A stretch of 64,000 bases of DNA from Arcobacter sp. F2176 (GTDB taxonomy: Bacteria > Campylobacterota > Campylobacteria > Campylobacterales > Arcobacteraceae), in NCBI RefSeq assembly GCF_004116465.1, contig NZ_PDJV01000012.1, positions 1-64,000 of the forward strand. The letters are read 5' to 3'. The translations under genes were made by a program, and so were the position numbers. Of this stretch, positions 37,149 through 44,764 are shown in pieces (positions within the stretch are counted from its first letter, which is position 1; the number at the start of each line of letters is the position of its first letter). The notes beneath the pieces are model-generated. The model saw only the letters and a program-made list of their open reading frames with translations. It did not search any database and was not told where the DNA came from.

Positions 37149-37165
37149 TTGCAACTAGTTTGCAA
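37149..37165. promoter_or_regulatory. second, imperfect copy of the palindrome
   Basis: TTGCAACTAGTTTGCAA shares the half-site TGCAACTA and the TTGCA end with the perfect palindrome centred at 37112. The two centres are 45 bp apart. The second lies closer to the hisI-ribA start (37211). Confidence 0.55.
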
Positions 37166-37210
37166 ATTTTTAGAAGAGTGATTGATAAATGTATTATATG
37201 AAGGTAAATT

Positions 37211-38113
37211 ATGAATATTGATTTTAAAAAATCTAATGGATTAGTTCCAGTTATTGCCCAAGAGTATGGAACAAATGAGATATTAATGTTGGGTTATATG
37301 AACAAAGAAGCTTTTGATTTGACTATTGAAACAAAAATTATTCACTATTTCTCAAGAAGTAAAAACAGAATCTGGAAAAAAGGTGAAGAAAGCGGTCATA
37401 TTCAAAAACTAATTGATTTAAGAGTTGATTGTGATGAAGATACACTTTTAGTAATTGTAGAACAAATCGGTAATACAGCTTGTCATACAGGTACTAAATC
37501 TTGTTTTTTCAGATCATATTTAGACAAAGAAAATAAAAAAAATATTATCTCTTCTAAAATTGCAAATTTACCAACAAAATATGGAACTTTTGACATCAAA
37601 GCATATAAAGATGGCTCACAAGAACATCTTGCAATTATGAGTAAAAATTTTTCCCAAATAGAAATACCAATGGTGAGAATTCACTCTGAGTGTTTAACTG
37701 GAGATGCTATTGGTAGTTTAAAATGCGATTGTAATAATCAACTAGATTTGGCATTAGAGCTAATTTCAGCTCAAGGTGGTCTTGTTATTTATCATAGACA
37801 AGAAGGAAGAAATATTGGACTAGTAAATAAAATAAATGCTTATAATCTTCAAGACCAAGGATTTAACACAGTAGAAGCGAATTTAAAACTAGGCTTTAAA
37901 GAAGATGAAAGAGATTATAAAGCAGTTGAATACATTTTAAAAGAATTGGGTCTAAAAAAGATGAGACTTATTACAAATAATCCAAGGAAAATTAACTTTT
38001 TTGAAAATAGTGGGATAGAGATTGTTGAAAGAATCCCTGCAATCACAAAAATAAATAAATTTAATGAAAATTATTTAAAAACAAAAAAAGATGAACTGGG
38101 GCATCTACTTTAA
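37211..38113 (+). CDS. fusion of phosphoribosyl-AMP cyclohydrolase (HisI) and GTP cyclohydrolase II (RibA)
   Basis: A 300-residue two-domain protein. Residues 1 to about 105 are HisI (histidine pathway): Asp73-Asp75-Asp77 bind Mg, and Cys74, Cys91 and Cys98 bind zinc. Residues from about 125 are RibA (riboflavin pathway): HSECLTGDAIGSLKCDC with zinc ligands Cys161, Cys172 and Cys174, then YHRQEGRNIGLVNK and LITNNPRKI. Both active sites look complete. Both enzymes are zinc-dependent cyclohydrolases acting on purine nucleotides. I do not know this fusion as a standard architecture. It heads the putative zinc cassette. Confidence 0.88.
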   Translation: MNIDFKKSNGLVPVIAQEYGTNEILMLGYMNKEAFDLTIETKIIHYFSRSKNRIWKKGEESGHIQKLIDLRVDCDEDTLLVIVEQIGNTACHTGTKSCFFRSYLDKENKKNIISSKIANLPTKYGTFDIKAYKDGSQEHLAIMSKNFSQIEIPMVRIHSECLTGDAIGSLKCDCNNQLDLALELISAQGGLVIYHRQEGRNIGLVNKINAYNLQDQGFNTVEANLKLGFKEDERDYKAVEYILKELGLKKMRLITNNPRKINFFENSGIEIVERIPAITKINKFNENYLKTKKDELGHLL

Positions 38114-38128
38114 ATAAAGGATAATGTT

Positions 38129-38487
38129 ATGTTAAAAGAAGCGCATATAGAAGAGTTAAAAAACAAACTTTTAGAGAAAAAAGAAAAACTACTTCAAGAA
38201 ACAACATCAAGTCAAGGTTTTATTGAAGAGCTTCATCGTGACACAAAAGGGGATGAGACAGATTTTGCGGAGCTTTCAAGTGATACATATAATTTAAGTA
38301 TTCTTAGAGAAAAGCAAATTGAAGAGTTAAGAGAGATTGAACCGCTTTAAAAAAGATTGAGAATGGCACTTATGATATTTGTGAAATGTGCGATGAACCA
38401 GTGGGGATAAAAAGGCTTAGAGCTAAACCACATGCTAGATTTTGTATATATTGTAGACCGATTTATGAAAAAGAACAAAAATCCTAG
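38129..38487 (+). pseudogene. dksA-like gene broken by a frameshift
   Basis: The first 73 codons (38129-38350) give a DksA-like coiled-coil with the tip signature DETDFAELSSD. They end at a TAA. Directly after, in another frame, 38349-38487 encodes the missing end: LKKIENGTYDICEMCDEPVG, then FCIYCRPIYEKEQKS, with all four zinc Cys. One missing base in the TTTAAAAAA run (38346-38354) would restore a protein of about 119 residues, the usual length. Either a true mutation or a sequencing error in a homopolymer. DksA binds RNA polymerase with ppGpp. Confidence 0.85.
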
Positions 38488-38518
38488 ATTTAGCTTGTGT
38501 ATATAAAAAGGAAAGATA

Positions 38519-38776
38519 ATGTCAAATTGCCCATACTGTGGTAAAAAAATACCTATGAATAAAGCTTTTTGTTCTAAAAGCTGTAAAGAGAACTATTTTC
38601 AAATGGTTGCAATACAAATTCCTCAACCATTTTTAAAAAGAATATTTATATTTTGTACCTTAGAACAAAGAGAGATAGAGATTGAGAATTTTGCCAAAAG
38701 ACATGGTTGGGAGCATGAACTTGTTAAAAAGAAAATAGAGGAAGAATCAATTAAATTTGGATATGAAAATAACTAA
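38519..38776 (+). CDS. small zinc-finger protein of unknown function
   Basis: An 85-residue protein starting MSNCPYCGKKIPMNKAFCSKSC, a four-Cys zinc site of the FCS/DUF2116-like kind, then a charged helical tail. It has a clear AAAGGAAAG ribosome site and follows the dksA-like gene by 31 bases. Its place among zinc-enzyme genes suggests a zinc-related role, such as binding or sensing, but nothing in the sequence proves it. Confidence 0.6.
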   Translation: MSNCPYCGKKIPMNKAFCSKSCKENYFQMVAIQIPQPFLKRIFIFCTLEQREIEIENFAKRHGWEHELVKKKIEEESIKFGYENN

Positions 38777-38790
38777 AAATAAGGGAATAA

Positions 38791-39057
38791 GTGAAAAATA
38801 TAAAAGTTGAATTAGAAAGTATAATATTTAATGTGATGTTACCAGAATCACAAGCTTTTTTAGATGAATTAAATGAAGAAATAGAAAAAGGGAATGAAAA
38901 AGAAGAGATTGTTGAAGCAAAAAAAGATATTGTATCTTTTATTGAAGAATTAAATCAAGTTTTAAAACTGATTGAAGAAAAAAAACTATCAAATAAAAAT
39001 GCAAAAGATATGTATAAAAAAATTAGAAATATGCTTGATGAACATGAACATCAATGA
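38791..39057 (+). CDS. small acidic helical protein of unknown function
   Basis: An 88-residue protein rich in Glu, Lys and Leu, predicted largely helical or coiled-coil, ending DEHEHQ. The start is GTG at 38791 with AAGGG upstream. Its stop overlaps a possible start of the DUF1826 gene (ATGA). I do not recognise a family. Confidence 0.5.
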   Translation: MKNIKVELESIIFNVMLPESQAFLDELNEEIEKGNEKEEIVEAKKDIVSFIEELNQVLKLIEEKKLSNKNAKDMYKKIRNMLDEHEHQ

Positions 39058-39071
39058 ATGTTAAAGGAAAA

Positions 39072-39752
39072 ATGACGATGAATGAAAAGAATCTCAATTT
39101 TGCTGGTGAATGGAATCAAGCAGGAGGCATGTCCCGACATATGGCCCAGGATAAACAGCCAACGGTTTTGAGCGATATCTATCAGGCAGAGATTAATATA
39201 GCCATTTGGCGACGTGAGAAGTCTACTACTCTACAATATTCGGTAAAAGAATTTTTAGCATTGAATCCTACATTTCAAAAGGAAATGGTCTTAACGCCAC
39301 AAGATGCACTTTCGCGTGTTAGCGAATCTTTTGATAACAATATGACCGAAGTTAGCGAAGATATTGCTGAGCTTGTAGATATGTTTTGTTATTTGTTTGA
39401 ACTTAAACAAGCAGGCATGCGTTTGAAAGTTTTAGATCGAGCGATGTGCCCTAAGTTTCATGTGGACAAAGTGCCTTGCCGTCTTGTGACAACCTATCAA
39501 GGTATGGCCACAGAATGGCTGCCACATGAGCTGGTTGATCAAACAAAACTGGGTTGGAGTTGTAACGGCTTGCCTGACAGTGAATCTGGCCTTTACCAAA
39601 GTGAAAATGATATCCAACAACTAGATTGTGGCGATGTTGCATTGCTCAAAGGTACGCTTTGGGAGGGTAATGAAAATGCGGGCTTAGTCCACCGTTCACC
39701 AGGATTGATAGTCAATGAAAAGCGTTTGATATTAACTTTAGATTTTAAGTAG
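39072..39752 (+). CDS. DUF1826 protein, foreign composition
   Basis: A 226-residue DUF1826 protein. The family core is clear: RLKVLDRAMCPKFHVDKVPCRL, then TTYQGMATEWL and NAGLVHRSPG, with a final LTLDF. DUF1826 genes are associated in other Proteobacteria with Zur regulons and COG0523 metal chaperones; function is unknown. The start at 39072 has AAAGG just upstream; 39054 and 39078 are alternatives. G+C is near 50% in blocks I counted (39121-39180: 31 of 60; 39481-39540: 30 of 60), against 10 of 60 just upstream (38941-39000). This points to transfer from a gammaproteobacterium-like source. Confidence 0.88.
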   Translation: MTMNEKNLNFAGEWNQAGGMSRHMAQDKQPTVLSDIYQAEINIAIWRREKSTTLQYSVKEFLALNPTFQKEMVLTPQDALSRVSESFDNNMTEVSEDIAELVDMFCYLFELKQAGMRLKVLDRAMCPKFHVDKVPCRLVTTYQGMATEWLPHELVDQTKLGWSCNGLPDSESGLYQSENDIQQLDCGDVALLKGTLWEGNENAGLVHRSPGLIVNEKRLILTLDFK

Positions 39753-39991
39753 TTAAATGTTGTGGATTATCTTATGAAGCTAACAATCATATCGTATGCA
39801 TTTGAGCAGTAATGTGAGGTATTAAGTTCACAATCTCCTAGGTTTTGAACTTACTATTTATCTCATATATTTGAATGATTGCAAAGTAATGTCTATTTCC
39901 TAAAAGAATAAGTTGTTGAACTTTATAATTTATACTAAGTTTGACTAAAAAGGCCACTTCTATGAGAATTAATGAGCTCTTAATTTTCTAC

Positions 39992-40876
39992 TCATACTTT
40001 TTTAATTGTACTAGGAGGATGTCCAAAATATCTTTTAAATTCTCTACTAAATTGACTAACATTATCATATCCAACTGCATTTGATGCCTCAATTACTTTC
40101 ATATTATTATAAGCTATTAATTGTTTTGCTTTTTCTAATCTTATTTTCTTTATATATTGAATAGGAGTATCATTCATTGCTTGTTTAAAAAGTTTATGAA
40201 AATTATTTACACTCATATCAGCTAATTTCGCCATTTCATCTAAATCAATTTTTTGTTCAATGTTTTCAAGAATATAATCAATAACTCTTGATATTCTAGA
40301 TAGATTACTATCTTTTTGGCATAATTGTATTAACATAGAACCACTATTGCTTTGTAAAATCCTATAGTAAAGTTCATCAAGTAAACCGTTAGCTAAAATA
40401 TCTGATTCAATTTCATCCTCAAGTATTGCTAAGAATTTTCCATATATGTTTTGAATAACATCTGTTCTATTATTACAAGTGATAGAGAAACCTACTTCTT
40501 TATCTATTTTATCTGATGAATCAAATTGAGTAAACTTCTTAACTACTTTTTGTAATCTATTCATATCTAAAGTTATATATATTCCGACTAATGGTTCATC
40601 TCCCATTATATAAGTTTCACACTCTACAGGTTGAGGAGAGCTAATAACTAAATAATCTAAATAACCATGTTCAAATTTTACATTATTGATATAACCAATT
40701 TTTTTACCACTACCTACAAAACTAAAACCCTTTTTGTATAAAAGAGGCATTAGCTCTTCATTAGATGAGACTTTAAATAGTTTTATTTCCTCTATATATG
40801 TATTAGCAAAACCATTTTTGTTTTCTAATCCATATAATTTACATAAATTAGTTAATTGCATTGAATCATTTGTCAT
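39992..40876 (-). CDS. AraC-family transcriptional regulator
   Basis: A 294-residue regulator. The C-terminal double HTH shows LDEMAKLADMSVNNFHKLFKQAMNDTPIQYIKKIRLEKA, then VIEASNAVGYDNVSQFSREFKRYFGHPP. The N-terminal half fits the AraC_N ligand-domain type. It is divergent from the SDR gene at 40979 across a 102-bp gap, so it probably controls that gene. It is on the mobile element. Confidence 0.9.
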   Translation of the reverse strand: MTNDSMQLTNLCKLYGLENKNGFANTYIEEIKLFKVSSNEELMPLLYKKGFSFVGSGKKIGYINNVKFEHGYLDYLVISSPQPVECETYIMGDEPLVGIYITLDMNRLQKVVKKFTQFDSSDKIDKEVGFSITCNNRTDVIQNIYGKFLAILEDEIESDILANGLLDELYYRILQSNSGSMLIQLCQKDSNLSRISRVIDYILENIEQKIDLDEMAKLADMSVNNFHKLFKQAMNDTPIQYIKKIRLEKAKQLIAYNNMKVIEASNAVGYDNVSQFSREFKRYFGHPPSTIKKV

Positions 40877-40978
40877 TTTTTCTCATTTGTGCTTTTATGC
40901 ATGATATTTACGTTTTTATGTATTCACATACTTAGATTGGTGTGTTATTATACATAAAATTTAAAAAGAAGGAATTAA

Positions 40979-41605
40979 ATGTCAATAGATAATCAAAAAA
41001 CAGTGATTTTAATTGGTGCAAAAGGAAATATGGGACAAGCTGCTTTAAGTGGTTTAGGGAAACACAAAGTTATTACAGCTAGTCGTTCAGGAGAAGTTTG
41101 TGATTACAAAGTTGATATTACAAGCGAAGAGTCTTTAAGAAAATTATATGAAGATGTTGGTCATTTTGATGCAGTAGTAAATACAGTAGGTTACTGTGAA
41201 TATGCAGAATTTACAGAAATGACAGAAGAACAATGGAACAATACTATTCAAAGTAAGATGATAGGACAAATTAATATTGTAAGAGTAGGTCAAGAGTATA
41301 TAGCAGATAATGGTTCATTTTCATTAATTACAGGAATTTTAAATATAAAACCTATTCCATATGCTATTGCAGATGCAACTACAAGTGGTGCTATTGATAC
41401 ATTTGTAAAATGTGTAGCGTTTGAAATGCCTAGAGGTATTAGAATAAATTCTATTAACCCTACAGTATTAGAAGAAGCTTGGGATGTATATGGTGAAATG
41501 ATGCCTGGTTTTCATCCTGTTCCAGGTTTTTTAGTGGGAAAAGCTTTTGAGCGTTCTGTAGATGGATTCATTACGGGTCAAGTTCTTGTTGTAGATGCTT
41601 ACTAA
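40979..41605 (+). CDS. short-chain dehydrogenase/reductase-like protein (lacks YxxxK)
   Basis: A 208-residue SDR-fold protein. The nucleotide-binding turn is LIGAKGNMGQAAL and the NNAG-like motif is VVNTVGYCEY. At the usual active site PYAIADATTSGA, the Lys of YxxxK is replaced by Asp. This is a known variant SDR group, and the reaction is not known. Ends GFITGQVLVVDAY. Probably regulated by the divergent AraC protein; AAGAAGGAAT precedes the ATG. Confidence 0.8.
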   Translation: MSIDNQKTVILIGAKGNMGQAALSGLGKHKVITASRSGEVCDYKVDITSEESLRKLYEDVGHFDAVVNTVGYCEYAEFTEMTEEQWNNTIQSKMIGQINIVRVGQEYIADNGSFSLITGILNIKPIPYAIADATTSGAIDTFVKCVAFEMPRGIRINSINPTVLEEAWDVYGEMMPGFHPVPGFLVGKAFERSVDGFITGQVLVVDAY

Positions 41606-41613
41606 ATAAAAAA

Positions 41614-41643
41614 TGACTAGGCAGAAGAAATTCTACTTAGTCA
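41614..41643 (+). terminator. possible terminator hairpin after the SDR gene
   Basis: TGACTAGGCAGAA (41614-41626) pairs with TTCTACTTAGTCA (41631-41643), with one wobble and one mismatch, around GAAA. No T-run follows, so strength is uncertain. Confidence 0.45.
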
Positions 41644-41840
41644 ACTTAATCTGTTAACAGAAAATAAGACATAAAACTCTAAATAATCTTTTCTTAAAAC
41701 TCTAAATCTTGGAACAAAATTAGAAAATCTTACATATTGGCTTTACAATCTTTATTTACAAATATAATTTGTTCCCAAAAATGTTCAAGAAGTAGAATTT
41801 ATAGATTCTCTCAAACCCTTAGGACTTATGGACTTAAAGA

Positions 41841-43322
41841 TCACTTTAATTTATTATGATTTATCTTTCCTTTCTTCTCTTCACTCCCAGTATATTTTGA
41901 AATCTTAGAAATTATCACATCTAAATCATCTTCACATTTAAGGTACTTACTTATTTTTGTAAAAGCTTCATCCATTCTTTTGTATTCTTCTTGTATAATA
42001 TCAAGGTTATGTAGTTTAAGTTTAAGGTCATTCACTTCTTCTCTTAGCTTTTTATTCATACCAAAGTATGCTTTTGATTGTTCAATCTTTACATTAAACT
42101 TTTTGCTTAAGATTTGTTCTTGTTGCAGTTGTTCTTGTAAACTTTTATTCTCTCCAATAAGCTTGTTATATCTTCTTTTTGTTACATAGTACGTATCTAT
42201 ATGTTCTTGTTGTTTTAAGTGTGTTCTATTTTCTTCTATAAGTTTTTTATTTTCCAGTAGTAAATCTTGTGGGTGATTTAGTCCATTAATTGAATTTGTA
42301 AACTCATTGTACTTATGTAGGTGTTTAGCATAGAAGTTAAGGTACTGTTTTAATCTATCTTCATCTACTTTTGTAAAACCTAGTTTAGTAGTAATACATT
42401 CCTCTACTATTTTATCAGTATCATAGATCTTAATTTGTTTTATGTCAATGATTGGCTTATCTTCTTTTATAATATTGATTGTAGTTTCAAGTTCTTCTTT
42501 TTCTTTTGTAAGTGATTCTAAAGTTAAACTTTCACTTTTTAGTTCTACCCTTGCTTTTTTAATAGAAATATCAATGCTATCAAGTTCACTTTTTAATTGC
42601 TTTTTATCCTCTACAGTTTTCTTTATCTTCTTCTTTTGAGCTTGAAGTTTTTTGATATGGTCTTGTATGTCTTTTTTAAGTTGTTTAATCTCTTCTTCAT
42701 GCATCTGCCTAACAGATAGATGTTTTGTAGTTGATTTTCTATCACCTCTTTCTAATCCAATATCTTTAAAAGTAGATGCGACAATATCTTGAAACTCTGA
42801 TAGTCTTCCACTTTTTCTTAGGTTATACCATACAGCTTCACCATTCTTTGTATGGTTATTAAAAGTAAAGTGCATATGAGGTGTTTTTTCATCATAGTGG
42901 ATTACATAATGAGATAACTTAATACTATCATCACCTAAGATATTATGTATCTTATCTTGGATTAGTGGTATTGAATCTGCAAAAGATTTTTCTAGTTGTT
43001 CTTTTGTTACTTTACCTTGTTCTAGCCATTCATTTACAATAGGACTTAGAGTAATAACTCCAGTTAGATGATCTGATTGTTTACCCTTCTGTAAATTTCT
43101 ATGATGTTTATTTTTATATAACTGATTGTATTCATCAAAACTTTTTTTAGCTTTTTGTTTTAATTGTTTTGGATCATACCCAAAATAGATATTATAAAAT
43201 TTGTTGTGGTGCATATTATCTCTTAAGTAATTGGGTTTAGCAATTCTAAAATCATGATTTATGCTTTGGATAGTTCTACAAGTAGTTTGAAAACGAACTT
43301 GTACTTTCTTTCTTTGATTCAA
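41841..43322 (-). CDS. MobV-family relaxase (Mob/Pre)
   Basis: A 493-residue plasmid-type mobilization relaxase. The metal-binding signature HYDEKTPHMHF carries His142, His149 and His151. The N-terminal region has the family features (RNLQ-like, then DHLTGVITLSP). The C-terminal half is a long coiled-coil. It nicks oriT and leads the strand during mobilization. An oriT-like inverted repeat lies 60 bases upstream of its start. It is the strongest evidence that the element can transfer with a helper. Confidence 0.9.
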   Translation of the reverse strand: MNQRKKVQVRFQTTCRTIQSINHDFRIAKPNYLRDNMHHNKFYNIYFGYDPKQLKQKAKKSFDEYNQLYKNKHHRNLQKGKQSDHLTGVITLSPIVNEWLEQGKVTKEQLEKSFADSIPLIQDKIHNILGDDSIKLSHYVIHYDEKTPHMHFTFNNHTKNGEAVWYNLRKSGRLSEFQDIVASTFKDIGLERGDRKSTTKHLSVRQMHEEEIKQLKKDIQDHIKKLQAQKKKIKKTVEDKKQLKSELDSIDISIKKARVELKSESLTLESLTKEKEELETTINIIKEDKPIIDIKQIKIYDTDKIVEECITTKLGFTKVDEDRLKQYLNFYAKHLHKYNEFTNSINGLNHPQDLLLENKKLIEENRTHLKQQEHIDTYYVTKRRYNKLIGENKSLQEQLQQEQILSKKFNVKIEQSKAYFGMNKKLREEVNDLKLKLHNLDIIQEEYKRMDEAFTKISKYLKCEDDLDVIISKISKYTGSEEKKGKINHNKLK

Positions 43323-43660
43323 AATACTTCTCCTTAGAATATAGAATAATGGGGATTTTTAAGGGTGGCGACCGTACCCCTTGAACTTACAACCTAACAC
43401 AAAGTGGGAGGTTAGTAAGTTGTATTTATGGTTTACCTAAATACATGATACATAGGCACACAGTGCATACGTACTTCTTATGCTTTATAGAGATAATTAT
43501 CTAATTATCAAATACTAATATTTTCATTTATTGGTCATCTAGATAACTAACGCGTACGCGTAATTTAGCTTTAATGATTTACAAACTGTTGGGCTACTGA
43601 CGCCCTACGGTTGTCTCTTATACTTCATTCTTAATTTTTGCTATTTAAGATTCAATATTT
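43323..43660. other. non-coding region with oriT and palindromes
   Basis: No gene is visible here. Besides the oriT candidate it holds GCACACAGTGC (43456-43466), the palindrome AGATAATTATCT (43491-43502), and the GC-rich palindrome ACGCGTACGCGT (43550-43561). A GGGC/GCCC hairpin lies near 43590-43606. The density of palindromes is unusual for this sequence. Confidence 0.55.
43384..43421. other. candidate origin of transfer (oriT)
   Basis: AACTTACAACCT (43384-43395) is an inverted copy of AGGTTAGTAAGTT (43409-43421), with one bulged base and a 13-base spacer containing CACAAAGTGGG. It sits 62 bases upstream of the mobV start. MobV-type oriT sites lie just upstream of the mob gene and consist of such inverted repeats. 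The nick site is not assigned. Confidence 0.5.
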
Positions 43661-44212
43661 TTAAATCTTAATTTCTTTTTTTTCATAAGCAAGAGATTCT
43701 AATCTATCTTTTTCTTTGTCTTTATTTATTTGTTTTAAAAGTAGTAGTTCATTTAATTTTTCATATTTTTCTTTTTCATTTACTTTACTTTTATTTAATT
43801 GTTCAACATTTGTTGAGCGACTGTTTAACATTTGTTCATTTTTCTTGTTTCTTCTTACTTCTCCACTTCTAATTCCAGCAAGTCTTGCTTGTTCTCTTTT
43901 TTTATTCATTAAGTCCATTCTTCTATTTAAACTTGGACTAAAAAAGAAAATATCATCTTCAATGCTAAATAAGTTATAATTTTTTACAACAACTTCCATC
44001 TTCACAACTGTAGTATTATATTTACGAGCTAAACTTGTTAGTAATTTAAGTGGATACTTAAAATTCTCTTGTTCTCTAAGTGTTTCAACTAATACCCAAA
44101 AAATGCCATATCCTTCGAGCCCTAGTTCTTCTATTAAAAGCATACATTTGTAATCATCTTTTGCATTACTATCATGTGAAAAGTAATATGCATCCTTCTT
44201 TTTAATGTTCAT
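43661..44212 (-). CDS. DUF4373/Lin1244-like DNA-replication-type protein
   Basis: A 183-residue protein. The N-terminal stretch YYFSHDSNAKDDYKCMLLIEELGLEGYGIFWVLVETLREQ is the DUF4373 (Lin1244/Lin1753-like) domain, found in phage and plasmid replication-associated proteins. The C-terminal third is Lys/Glu-rich. It lies between AlpA and mobV on the element. The role in replication is inferred from the family. Confidence 0.8.
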   Translation of the reverse strand: MNIKKKDAYYFSHDSNAKDDYKCMLLIEELGLEGYGIFWVLVETLREQENFKYPLKLLTSLARKYNTTVVKMEVVVKNYNLFSIEDDIFFFSPSLNRRMDLMNKKREQARLAGIRSGEVRRNKKNEQMLNSRSTNVEQLNKSKVNEKEKYEKLNELLLLKQINKDKEKDRLESLAYEKKEIKI

Positions 44213-44294
44213 TAATTACCTTTTATTTTTAACTTTATATTTTTTATTTGCTAATCATCTAAATGAAATATAAGTAGCTTAAGCAACAAATTTT

Positions 44295-44495
44295 TTATGA
44301 AACTCTATTGTTTTGCATTTGTAAATCAATCCATTCTCTAATTTCTCTTTGTGAATATAATTTTGTTTTAGTATTTGCTAACCTAAAACTTTGCGGAAAA
44401 GTTTTATCAGTTTTTATATCTTCATAAAATTTTCTTGTTGATACATTTAGTAGATTACATACTTCTTTTATTTTAAGTAATTTATCATTTTCCAT
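44295..44495 (-). CDS. AlpA-like HTH protein / excisionase
   Basis: A 66-residue HTH protein: LLKIKEVCNLLNVSTRKFYEDIKTDKTFPQSFRLANTK, then YSQREIREWIDLQM, as in AlpA/HTH_17 proteins. AlpA-like proteins often activate or direct excision by P4-type integrases. Its position at the right end of the element fits a recombination directionality factor. Confidence 0.8.
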   Translation of the reverse strand: MENDKLLKIKEVCNLLNVSTRKFYEDIKTDKTFPQSFRLANTKTKLYSQREIREWIDLQMQNNRVS

Positions 44496-44764
44496 TTGAT
44501 TATTTTCCTTCCTTTTTTTATATGTTTTGAGAAGTTTAGTTTAATTTTTTTGGCTTGTCAAGCCCTTAAAATAGGCATTTTAAAGAAGTTTGTTTTTATT
44601 TAATATTAATTAATATATAATCTAGGGAAAGATAAATTTTGTAATTTTTTTTTTCATAAAAATTTATAAACAAGATTTTATTACGGTATTTTTTACGGTA
44701 CTATGGAAGTTAATATTTTTATAACTTCCTATATTATAGTACTTTTACGATTGTACTTTAGTTC
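44496..44764. other. right-end non-coding region of the element
   Basis: No gene is visible. It contains TTACGGTA at 44681-44688 and TTACGGTACTAT at 44693-44704, matching the left-end arm repeats. GGAAGTTA (44705-44712) is inverted as TAACTTCC (44722-44729). Confidence 0.6.

Noticed and set aside
38340-38360. Programmed frameshift in the dksA-like gene at CTT TAA
   Set aside because: It recalls the prfB site, but a +1 shift runs into a stop within a few codons. The needed frame is -1, and no slippery heptamer fits. A base loss is simpler.
39753-39991. A gene between DUF1826 and araC
   Set aside because: All frames are broken by stops, and no RNA gene pattern is seen.
41672-41707. Direct repeat TAAAACTCTAAAT twice
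   Set aside because: A 13-nt AT-rich repeat in a non-coding gap; too simple to interpret.
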